Shown here in pieces: positions 23,901 to 32,700 of a stretch of DNA of 64,000 nt (within the stretch, counting starts at the first letter, position 1; each line of letters begins with the position of its first letter). A program made the translations under genes and the position numbers. The stretch spans positions 35,192,139 through 35,256,138 of the forward strand of contig CM059563.1 of assembly GCA_030386875.1 (NCBI GenBank), written 5' to 3'. The notes below the pieces were generated by a model, which did no database searches, had not been told where the DNA came from, and saw nothing but the letters and a program-made list of their open reading frames with translations. Source of the stretch: Morinoia aosen. Lineage: Eukaryota > Arthropoda > Malacostraca > Amphipoda > Talitridae.

Positions 23901-23944
23901 AAATCTGGATCGATTTCCTCAAATATTACAGGGTGATCAGTCAT
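20942..23944 (-). CDS. Intact CR1-like LINE ORF2: AP endonuclease - reverse transcriptase, 1000 aa
   Basis: One open frame of 1000 codons with no stops or shifts, the best-preserved protein in the window. Residues about 51-265 are an AP endonuclease: WNCRSL (54-59), the catalytic Glu in FTESW (83-87), GDFNYDLL (192-199) and SDLSDHF (255-261). Residues about 540-790 are the RT: IFKSGEKTCVNNYRPIS (556-572), FLDFRKAFD (637-645), HGVPQGSVLGP (694-704) and FADD (726-729). The remainder is the thumb and a C-terminal region with LQYGIEAW. There is no RNase H. The protein would nick the target and copy its RNA by target-primed reverse transcription. The ATG at 23944 was taken as start; about 50 residues precede the endonuclease. 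It sits alone, without an ORF1. Confidence 0.93.
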   Translation of the reverse strand: MTDHPVIFEEIDPDFNHLNRIYPNLNDSQECRYTNISEFNETIRITDRDFSLLCWNCRSLYPKLEEIQCTITELKYNLDVISFTESWLDDSTKDMIRFENYHSYHSLRKNQRGGGISTYISNHIDSRTIASATMNQDHIESLFVELFRDGKRIVLGTVYRPPTACPISFLNELNRIISQFNRPLYNDIIICGDFNYDLLKHESHEPISNFLTTFQSQSFLPIITKPTRITSECATLLDNIFMTDPSDFLAGIITSDLSDHFPVFLIKKNVYIACTKARAETYSYRKINESNLEEMRTVLEESMPTLHISQQNNNTTSIDEAVVKLTETIMTAYNQCCPIVTRTVTPKNKHKPWITRDIVINIKKRQAYLALLCEGRISRETYNRFRNYVTNQIRTSKKNYFTLKFTQFKTDVKKIWHLLNSCCKPNNADKKKIEYVVQDNVKYHEKKEIANLFNNFFVNVGKTIADGIPSEPTDHLEFMDHIREPNSFFFTPTNSSDVITCINNMKNKSSGLQTFPTKVLKVIADIVAPLISNIINQSLLLSTFPNSLKVARVTPIFKSGEKTCVNNYRPISILPIISKVFEKIVYKKVYSYFEQKSFLYDKQYGFRSKKSTTQAILNHLQFLYSNIDEGKPVFSVFLDFRKAFDCVDHKILLSKLHCYGIRGIAHDWFRSYLTNRKQYVVIDDAKSDPQTISHGVPQGSVLGPLLFLIFINDIVKSTSFFKFILFADDSTLSAVLPNQNPAMIVESINTELHKVSSWLKANKISLNIDKTNYITFSYKKDVSLPCIKIGEGEIEETNSCKFLGIIIDKHLTFKEHITHISSKLSKSIGILNKVKNFLPETALQMLYRTLISPYLQYGIEAWHGTDKNKTNKIFTLQKRAVRAVKNLEYNAHTNDSFKNLQILKLSDLYKISICNFIYKTLRNDGDNSLRQLLTAQTGHHDHLTRNRSKFMLPYYSKARSQHSILFVGTKTWNSIPAEIRECNSYKVFKRHLESHFLSEY

Positions 23945-24128
23945 TTAAAATAAGTAAAAGTAAGAATTAGGTACTATAGAGCTTAAGACGAAATACAGAC
24001 GAGTCAAGCTTAAAGGGATATTTCAGTCTAAAAAGTAGCTTATTAAGTAAGAGAGAATAGAGTAAAAAAGAAAAATCTAGCGCGATTTCGTGAGTACACA
24101 CAAACTCAGTCCATGAGCGAGTGATAAT

Positions 24129-24535
24129 GGAGTTCAATATCACAACATTGGTGCAAACAGATTGCTAAGGGCGTTTTCGCAAGTTCACATACAACAGGTA
24201 ATAAATTTCTAAAGATTATGACGACAATGATACAATCAGCTAATATGGTTTACGCGTAATAATAACTGTAGTGGTAAATAGAGAAGAATTCACAGTAACA
24301 TTGGTTGGTGAAAAATTACTAATTGCGATGTTACAAAATGTGACACACAGTTGTCATAGATGTTTACACACACACCTATTATTTATTTGTTATAATATTG
24401 GAGTTCGATATCACTACATTGGTGCAAACAGATTGCTGAGGGCGTTTTCATAAGTTCACATACAAGAGGGAATAAGTTTTAAAGATTATGATGACAATGA
24501 TACAATCAGCTAATATGGTTTACGCGTAATAATTA
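24129..24535. repeat. Duplicated 135-bp block in the 5' region of LINE F
   Basis: Copies at 24129-24263 and 24400-24533 share GGTGCAAACAGATTGCT.AG, TACAATCAGCTAATATGGTT and TACGCGTAATAAT. They are 271 bp apart and about 90 per cent identical. Upstream of a LINE ORF2 such direct repeats may be 5' UTR monomers carrying the internal promoter; this role is inferred. Confidence 0.75.
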
Positions 24536-24540
24536 TTAAC

Positions 24541-26450
24541 ATTTATGCATTTATGCAGCCTGCATACATGTTTTTCGCCGCCCAAGTATTTGAATCGCTT
24601 GGGCAGCGAAAATCATGCATGCCCTGGCAAAAAAGTCAGACTGGGTAACCTCATAGAAAGAGCAGAAGTTGAGCTCCTCGTAGATCAGTATATGTTTTCT
24701 GACTCTCATTGGGATCTCTTGGGTAGGTTTCTGAATGTCAGTCCCCCCCATTTGCAAGACTTTAATTTTCACATTGAAAAGTGCAGTAAAGAGCAATATG
24801 TTCATGCAAATATAATTTATTGAAAGTAAGCAAATAAAGTTTTGTCACTTGCAAATGAGTATTACGAAAGGGTATCATGGGTGCCATAGCCCATTCATTG
24901 TGGCTGACTTCGTTAATGAATAACGTATGGTTCAAAATTTAAAATGGTACCATACATGTCAATATGGTACCATACATGTCATTCACTAACAGGCACTAAC
25001 ATTGATGCCTACCAAAATGCCGAAAGGAAAAATTAGATAATAAGTTAGCATAGGCAGCCCTAACCACACAGCAAAAACGTTCCAAAGGGAGGAATGTTGG
25101 CAATGTTGTGAGTCATTGAGTAGTGTTTCTGCTAGCTTGGATGTACATCTTTCCTGCACACTTTTGTGAAAGGTATAATAATTCTTTTTCATTTTTGTAT
25201 TATTTGCACAGTATTTTAATGAACAAACCGTGAATTAGCTGGTCTGGACAATAAAGAAGAAAAATATAAGTACTATTAAAAATATAGAGAATAATAGTTA
25301 AAAAACATTAATATCACTTATCATCAACATTCAACAATTAAGAATACATATGTACAATACATAGAGCTATTATGTCAAAAAATTTGTGGGAATTGAAGAA
25401 ACTTGTATCAATTAATGAAATAAGAAAATTAAAGAAAATAATATTGAAGTTTTCTCAAATAGTGTAATTTTCAGAACTCACACACGTGCGTTGAGATCAC
25501 ACTGCATCACTCAAGAAGCTATCACATTTGTAGTTATTTACACACATTGTAAAATTGCAAAACTTTCAATGAAATACACTTTATATGAGAAGCCTTCCAA
25601 GCAAATACTACATATTTTTTTGTAACCATTGTAAAACTTTTGTTATGTTGAAAAAAAATAATTTCACAAATATTTTCCATGTTTTGATAAACGATATTTA
25701 TAACTTCACTTACAACATCAATAATTGGAAAAATAAATTCTTCAATGCTTCCCTCTCTTTCAATTGTACCAATCGTGTTAAGTCGCCATTGTCGTCAATG
25801 CGTTCGGAAAAAGGTTTGTCACGCCTATTATTCATGGGCTTCGCTGCACAGTAACTCGAATATGACGAATGCTGAATATAGATTTCTATGGACCATTAAT
25901 TCATGAACAACTGAATTACAATGAGTTTTACCACAAATTATGTGTACTCTATATGTGATGGGAGTATAAAAGCCGTTTATCTACGCGTAGTTCGGTTAAA
26001 TTTGAAGCGCAGGGAATGTTTTCTTTTCGAAAATATAGTTGTTGAAACCCTAATAAAACAAAAAAAAAATGGTAACACGTTTGCTTCAGTTACTTAAATG
26101 AATTTAAAATCACGTAAACTGCACTCTTGCTATTTATAGATAAGCAATGAATGTCCTAACCATGAAGGGTACAGCATCTACTCCACGCCAAACAATCACT
26201 AAATTGAAACCGTGGAGGGAGCTCCATGATTGAAACTAGCGCGAATCACTTCTGAGTCATGCAGCGGCCGAGCTTAACATATCGCACACAAGAGGTCCGA
26301 CTTCAGGGCTGCATTAGCAATAAGCCGATTAGTCGTTAAAATTACCCCTCTAAAATACATATATTTGTGTTTTTGACATTTTTAAATAGCTTTTTTCACA
26401 CAATTGAATTATAATTCAGTTTAGTGCAATTCAATTCTGAATTATAATTC
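24541..26450. other. Unassigned sequence
   Basis: AT-rich, no convincing coding region. A 20-bp tandem duplication around ATGGTACCATACATGTCA lies at 24943-24982. Open frames at 24545-24823 and 25585-25854 show no recognisable motifs and are not called. Confidence 0.5.
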
Positions 26451-26500
26451 AAATGACACAAGATTATCTATTATATACAATAGATCATCTTGTGTCATTT
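26451..26500. repeat. 50-bp near-perfect palindrome at the LINE J/B breakpoint
   Basis: AAATGACACAAGAT (26451 on) is mirrored by ATCTTGTGTCATTT ending at 26500; 23 of 25 pairs match. The right arm includes the codons where LINE J/B coding sequence resumes. The left arm therefore looks like an inverted copy of element sequence made at the breakpoint. Confidence 0.75.
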
Positions 26501-28535
26501 TTTGAAACGTTCATCCGGCAAACTCTGGCCAGTGATAAATTTGTCATAGCAGTATTTTTTGACTCGGAGAAAGCGTATGAAATGGCGTGGCGTTACGACA
26601 TTTAAAAGATCTTGCAGTAGCAGGTTTGAGAGGACGCCGACTAAAATTTATTGGGGAATTCCTCAAAATAGAACATTCCGCGTAAAACTAAATGTAGAAA
26701 TGTCATCGGTGAAAGATCTTGCCACAGGGACGCCACAAGGCAGCACCTTGTGTGTCACGCTCTTCACCATAAAGATAAACTCACTGGAGGAGGAAATTCC
26801 GGCAAAAGTGTTCAGCTCTATGTTCGTGGATGACCTCCCCATCGCATATGCAGACTACGACAGGGCCAAATTTCAAACAACGTTACAAACAACAATCGAT
26901 AGAGTCATTCAATGGGCAATGTTCAATGGATTCAATTCAACTCAACAAAGACAACAGCAATACAATTTCATAAAGGGAGCGAGCCTGCCATGATTTTAAC
27001 ACTGAGATTGGAAGGAAAGACCATACCAATCGTCGAAAGTGTTAAATTTCTTGGTCTCCACTGTGATCGTAAACTCAACTGGATAACCCATATTCATAAG
27101 ACAAAGGCAAAATGTATAAATTACTTGAACCTGATCAAATCTGTGTCAGCGTACACTTGGGATACAGATCAGGAAATTTTAATGAGGTTATACGGGTCCC
27201 TCATCAGCTCGAAAATCGATTATAAAAGCATTGGCTATGGTTCTGCGGGTACAGCGGCGATGATGGAACTGAACGTAGTATCAAACGAGGCAATGCGCAT
27301 CAGCACGGGCGCATTTAAGACATCAATAGTGAACCTCCATGTCAACTGCGATGTCCATGTCTGCGATGAACCAAAATTGGAGATCAGAAGAAGGGACCTG
27401 CTACATCGGTATTTCTTTAAGCTCAAATGTCACTTCCTTAACCCTGCATATTGTTGCAACAACAATACTAACCTTGAATTGTTTTTTAGAAGCCGAAAGT
27501 GCACAATGGAACCAGTAATACGAAGAATTCGCCCGGCTATTATTCAGTTTAACATTCCGACTCGGCCAGTACAACAGTCCTTCACGCCTACCGCATTTTC
27601 ATGGATTCTGAGAAGATCGGATGTTGAGCAGGTGGCAGGTACGAAAAAAGAAGAAATAAACCCATCCACAGTAAGACAGATTCACACAGATAATATAAAT
27701 AGATATCAAAAGCACAAAATCATCTACACGGATCGAAGTTACCGACACGAGTTGGAGCAGCGACCGTGATGGGCAATTTCATCAGAAGTGTCTCTCTCCC
27801 AGTCGTGGCAAGTTTTATGACCGCCGAATTGCATGTCATCAAGCTCGCTTTAAACATCATCGAGGAAAGGCAATTCCAGGATTTTGTGATATGCAGCGAC
27901 TCCATGAGTGCTATACAAAAAATCGATAGCTGCACTGGAAATAATCAACTTTTGAATAAGATAATGCTAGAGATGCAGTAAATTATTTCCGAAGGGAAGA
28001 ATACAACGATAAGTTGGGTTCCAGCACACGTTGGCATAGCCGAAAATTAACGCGCGAACCAAGCGGCGAAGGCAGCAACAGCGAGACCCGCTGAATTTGT
28101 GCTGATTCCGTACAGCGACTAGTTCCCGGTTATCAGGAAAAAGACAAATGAGACATGGAACCTGGAATGGCAGCAAGAACAGGGAGACTTGAGAACAACA
28201 AAAGTCAGCCCTGAAAGATGGAAGAAATGCAGCTACAAGTTGAACCGACAAGATGAGGTCGTCATCAACAGGTTACGGCTAAAACACACAGTTTTAACTC
28301 AGTTATCTCTTGGACCCCGAGGCTCTTGGACAGAGACCCATAAGCGGGTGGTGTAGAAATCCTCACCGTGAAACATATCTTGGAAGAATGCACCTCGCTG
28401 CAGCAGACAAGAGACCGAATACTAAGACCTGGAGCCGGAGGGAATGCTAATGCAAACAATTTGCTATGTGACCGAGGACCCATCCATAAAGTGCTGAAGT
28501 TTGTAAAGGAGGTAAATGTATTTGGAAATTTGTAA
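26479..28535 (+). pseudogene. LINE J/B ORF2, second half: RT core, RNase H, Cys/His tail
   Basis: The RT resumes at IDHLV (26479) and shows VIAVFFDSEKAYE, GTPQGSTLCVTLF and FVDD (26830), spread over two frames (shift near 26950). The thumb follows (27000-27600, ending with the SWI motif). RNase H starts with a degenerate FIYTDRS (27715), frameshifts at 27765, keeps SDSMS (27898) and has stops at 27979 and 28048. The C-terminal CGW-like motif is damaged near 28350. The frame ends NVFGNL at a TAA 28533-28535. Clearly inactive. Confidence 0.8.
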
Positions 28536-29321
28536 AGATGAATAAGAGCGAGAAAAAACTGTCCTGACTCAACGGGTGCTAGCTACTCTTAGAATTTGGA
28601 GTCAAGAATCGGCGCGCCTTGACTCTGAGCAGAGCATTTCATCCAATTAGGATATGCACTCATTCTGAAGTCTAATGAGTGAGATGACCGAGCGCACCGA
28701 AGTGTTATCCTTGACTATCTGTTGAGAGGGGGTTCCAGCATGAGTCAGGCACTCGGCCAAAGTGAGGGTGGGTAGCTGGAACCCCCACCGTGGGGTCCTA
28801 GCTTCCACTCATAAAATTAGGCATCTGATAAACCCCTTCCAGAGTCAAGTCCGAATAAAATCGTGGTTAGGCTCCAAACTCCAACACCTCAACGCAGTCA
28901 ATTGTTTCTCGGGGGAGTTGCCTTTGAGGAGTCCCCAGATGAAACCCCAGCAGCAGGCGACTATATGAAAGAGCATGAAATTGGAACATCTGATGTGCCG
29001 GTGAGTCGCCGAATTGGCGTCGTGTGAGATGGAACTTTATTTTCAGTGAAACTCGAGGAATGAACAGATCAGACCCTCACTCGTTGTGAATAGTCAGTGA
29101 GAGAAATTTTATGACTGCTGTTGCCCGGTTGGTTGTGGTGTAGGTATTAGAAGTTGCCCTCTTAAGAACTTCAATGTTGGTCCTAGTGAGATCGACGGTT
29201 GAAACTTGAATTTTAAATATTGGAACGCGATACAGTGTGAGCTATTGAGGAGCTAGCGAGTCTTAAAGTTGCTGCTGTTAATAATAGTGTAAAGCCATTA
29301 TTGTATAAATTAAGAACATAA
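28536..29321 (+). other. 3' UTR of LINE J/B and unassigned spacer
   Basis: From 28536 to about 28830 the 3' UTR of J/B carries the family fold (GGGGGTTCCAGCATG...GTGGGTAGCTGGAACCCCC at about 28728-28785). No clear tail follows. From 28830 to 29321 no gene or known repeat is recognised before the 5' UTR of the next LINE. Confidence 0.55.
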
Positions 29322-29763
29322 CTTTGGGGAAATTTTAAGTGTTCCCTTTACCACGTTTACTGGTATCTAATTTAACTTATAATAACTATGATAAAGGGAA
29401 TATCAAAAGCAGATAAGGATTTGATTGTATGGTACCCTCATTAATTTGTCTGTACCTAGCCGACCCGCACCTTCCCGAGGTGATGCCGTTATTATAGCCA
29501 GCTGCGATAGTGTACAATTGACATAGTAACTAATTGTATTAATTATAAATTTTTCTATTTATCTAGTTCTTCTGGCTAGAACCAACGCGGACGGTGCCCT
29601 CTAACATCAGGGTCTTTCATCTTTTTTTTGTACTTGTGTTAAGAATTTGTAAAAAGAATATAGGGAGTTTTCCCTAAATTTCGTGTGCGGGCCCTTGCCC
29701 AGCAAGGACCTCTCCCTTGCCTGCCCTCGGCTTGGCACTAAGGCATAATTCAAAACAAAAAAA
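29322..29763 (+). promoter_or_regulatory. 5' UTR of I-like LINE C
   Basis: The stretch GGAAATTTT..GTGTTCCCTTTACCA at the start is shared with the minus-strand 5' ends at 52733, 57612 and about 57790. A downstream block (TGTCTGTACCTAGCCGACC, TTCCCGAGGTGATGCCGTTA, GGCTAGAACCAACGCG, GGGCCCTTGC) matches the minus-strand fragment at 53661-53977. LINE 5' UTRs usually hold an internal Pol II promoter; no motif was pinned down. Confidence 0.75.
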
Positions 29764-31921
29764 ATGGACACGATGGAAATTGCAAAGGAGGTGCCTCCGT
29801 CTCCGAAGATCCCGACCGTCGGAGGAGCCCATCTGAAAAAGAAACACCGGTATATTCTCTTCGACCTTACAGAAGACAGGTACTTTCCCACGCACTTCTC
29901 AATAACTTTTGCCCCAGAAGAAAAAAAAGTCAATCCCTTCAGTATAATGGAGGAAATCATTAAAGCCACGGGTGAGAAAGTGAAACGACTCTTCAGCATG
30001 AACCGCGAGAAAATTGTGGTGGAGGTGCACAGCGAGCGACAGGCCGGGAAGATCGTAGATCTCTCGAGAGTGGAAGATGTACCATGCCAGACCACGCAGT
30101 ACGACCGATTCAATCATTCGGTTGGACTAATTTATGTTAATGGTTTCAACATTACAGACGTAGAGGAGTTCAAGGTTGAGTTCCAAGAAGAATTCAACTT
30201 GGAAAACGTAACAAGAGCAACATTCATCAAACCACGGAATCCCGAAACGCAAGCCTTCTTAATAAATTTTCGACAACAATATGTGCCCTACAATATCTAC
30301 ATCCCTGGAGAACGACATGATACTAGAGTGTACCCCTTCAACAATAAACCTATGGTGTGTAACCACTGCCAAACGTGTGGGCACACTGCGAAAAGATGCA
30401 GCAGCAGGGCAGCGATATGCAGGAGGTGCTGTGGAGTTGGTCACTCTTCTCAAGGCTGCACATCGGACGAGGAGAAATGCCACCACTGCGGAGGCTCACA
30501 TGCAGCGGGGAGTGCTGCGTGTAAGAGAGAAATAGAAGAGGGGAATGTGTTGAAAATTATACAGAGAGAAAACGTAACAACGCGAAGAGCAAAACAACTG
30601 AATGACGGAGTGACAGAGACCGAACGTGCGATGCCATCAACCAAATATATTATCCACTTTGATTGTAAAATGAGTGAAGCACACCGTCGAAATATGTCCC
30701 CTTGGCTTTTAGAAAAAGTACAGTAAATCACCTTGGAAGCAAATCCAAAACCCTCGGATTAACGAGCAATACGGTATTTACTGATGAAGTGAGCGACGCA
30801 GCACAAAGCCAAAGAATGAAACAATTGAAACAGATAAATCAGTTCCCCGTCTCAGTCGAAGAAAACATCAACATCAAATCAACAAAGGCTTGATAAATGT
30901 CTATGAATACGACGTGAATAATTTTGAGCAATTCAATTTTAAGAATGGTCTACTTGAAAAATGTGGAATTCAGGATACGTTTCAAGCAACCTGGATAAAA
31001 CCCACCTATGTGCATGCTAAGCCCCTACTTCTGTCCTTCAGACCATCACCAATCCCAGAATACATCGACATACCAGGTGAACAAGCTAAAACTAAAGTGT
31101 GTGAAATTAAACCAAAGCCACTGATGTGCAAGAAATGTTTAGAGTATGTGCATGGAATAAAATATTGTCAAGGGAAAGAAACATGTTTGAAGTGTAGTAA
31201 GGCAGAACATGGAATTGACAAGTGTGAGTCCGACGAAACCAAGTGCTATCACTGTGGCGAAGGACATGCAGCTGGAGCTAAAGTGTGTCAAATAAGGAAG
31301 GTGGAGGAGGAAATCCTGATGATACAGAGCCGGGAAAGAGTGTCCAAAGGACAGGCTAAACTTTTCAACAGACGTCATCCAAACTTCATTATGAACTACT
31401 CCAACGCTGTCACAAAAGGAATCACCACAAATGACTCTGAAAAATTGAATTCGAAAGAACGCCAGCGTTCTATAGATGATGGTGCACAAGGCTAACAAAA
31501 TATCAAACAGAGAGCGGAAACCCCAACTGGTAGCATAGCAGTGAAGGGCAGTGGGCGGTAGAGAGCTGATGAAAAAAGGGGCGGTGGGACTGAAGTGGTA
31601 TGTGAGAGCCCAAACACTGGAAGAATTTACACAACAACAGTTGACCTGCATCTAGATACAACGGCCTCCAAAAGAGGAAAGAAGAGCAAAGAGAAGGAAT
31701 ACGAGTACCATCGACAGAAGCAAAGAGCAGACAGAAGAGGTGAAGTAGACAGAGACATGTATGAAGAAGAACTTAGAAACTTGAATCTTACGTCGAAGAG
31801 CAGGACTCAACAAAAATCGCGTGGAACCTCTCGAGAAGACCGCAGACAAGTATCCCCCGAAAAGAGGGCAAGCCAGAGACAGCGAGACCAGGAGCAAGTA
31901 GAGGGAAATGGCGGTAAGTAG
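29764..31921 (+). pseudogene. ORF1 of LINE C: tandem double Gag-like protein
   Basis: The most complete view of the double Gag. Module 1 (29764-30560) has an N-terminal domain, an RRM-like stretch with GLIYVNGFNI and FIKPRNPETQAF, the motif IPGERHDTRVYP, then three knuckles (CNHC, CRRC, CHHC; about 30357-30530). Module 2 (about 30770-31330) repeats the plan: LINVYEYDVNNFEQF, WIKPTYVHAKPLL, IPGEQAKTKVCE, then CKKC, CLKC and CYHC knuckles (31129-31290). A charged tail ends in a TAG at 31919-31921, overlapping the ORF2 ATG at 31909. Frameshifts near 30725 and 30890 and a TAA at 31493-31495 disable it. Confidence 0.88.
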
Positions 31922-32536
31922 GGAGAGTGGTGATGACGTATTCCTGCTATGGAATCTCCAAGGTATGGCCTCATCAAAGGAAGACTTGATAAACATTATT
32001 GACTCGTACAAACCAGCTAGTATAGATGTTTAAGAGACATTTCGTGGTAATGATTCAGTAAACAAGGCCATTACAATCATAGATATCACGGAGTCGTATT
32101 ATATATTCATTTTTCAGTACCTACCGAAGAAATGAAGTTCAGTCGTCGCTACCGAGCATTGGAGCAAGAATTCATCTAACGCACTATAAAATTATAATAA
32201 TTGCATCTATATACAATCAGGAGCAAATGTTAATCTACAAGAACTCTCAGACACCCTGAACACACTACATACGCCGATTGTGGTGATGGGGGACTTCAAT
32301 GCCCATCACACCGATTGGGGAAACAAGACAACAGACCGCCGAGGCCGTTTGATGCAGAATGCCTCACCAAGACTGATCTCAACCTCATGAATGACAATTC
32401 AGCTACACACATATCTGGCTCAGTGATCGATCTTGCGCTAACCTCCCCGGACATAACACCCGACGGAAATTTTACAGCACTGTTTTTAGTATTCAGCAGT
32501 GATCACTATCAGATTATTTTGTCAATAAATAAATTT

Positions 32537-32700
32537 TGTCAACACTGCCTATAAGATGGTCATCCCACCCACGGATAAGCGCCTTTTCAACAACAAGCAT
32601 ATTATACCAACGTTTGCAGTAAGAACTAACACGTTGATAGACAAACTGGCAATCGATCACATATCTGCGCATAAGTGATTTTCTCCCGTCACACAGCAGT
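32537..32700 (+). repeat. Patch of K/E-family RT sequence inside LINE C endonuclease
   Basis: The C endonuclease is interrupted between ATTATTTTGTCAATAA and ATGGGAGAAATGAAACGG. The inserted ~160 bp translate in one frame as AYKMVIPPTDKRLFNN, KHIIPTFAVRTNTLIDKLAI. This is the RT thumb region of LINE E at about 37974-38091 on the opposite strand, around 93 per cent identical by eye. No LINE tail or target duplication is seen, so it looks like a templated repair filler. Confidence 0.75.

Larger units (their letters stand above)
20560..24540 (-). mobile_element. CR1-like LINE 'F', nearly complete, with duplicated 5' block
   Basis: A non-LTR retrotransposon on the minus strand: a 5' region (24540-23945) with a duplicated 135-bp block, one intact ORF2 (23944-20942), a ~370-bp 3' UTR, and a 3' end of three TTTAAATTG-type 9-bp repeats at about 20562-20590. 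Short tandem repeats at the 3' end are usual for CR1/L2-type elements. No ORF1 is seen. Fragment G (5798-7037) is a relative. Confidence 0.85.
17808..28830 (+). mobile_element. I-like LINE 'J/B', 5' truncated and split by 7.6 kb
   Basis: The left part (17808-18843) begins inside the endonuclease at SSDYFPIVL and ends in the RT at FRRHQAT. The right part (26479-28830) resumes at IDHLV and runs through RT, RNase H, Cys/His tail and 3' UTR. In LINE A these two motifs are contiguous (FRKHRATIDHLV), so the fragments are two halves of one copy. No target duplication is visible at the junctions. The 7.6 kb in between includes tandem repeats and a CR1-like LINE. Confidence 0.82.

Noticed and set aside
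24545..24823. Overlapping open frames on both strands, about 90 codons
   Set aside because: Both strands equally open, no domain, no splice context.
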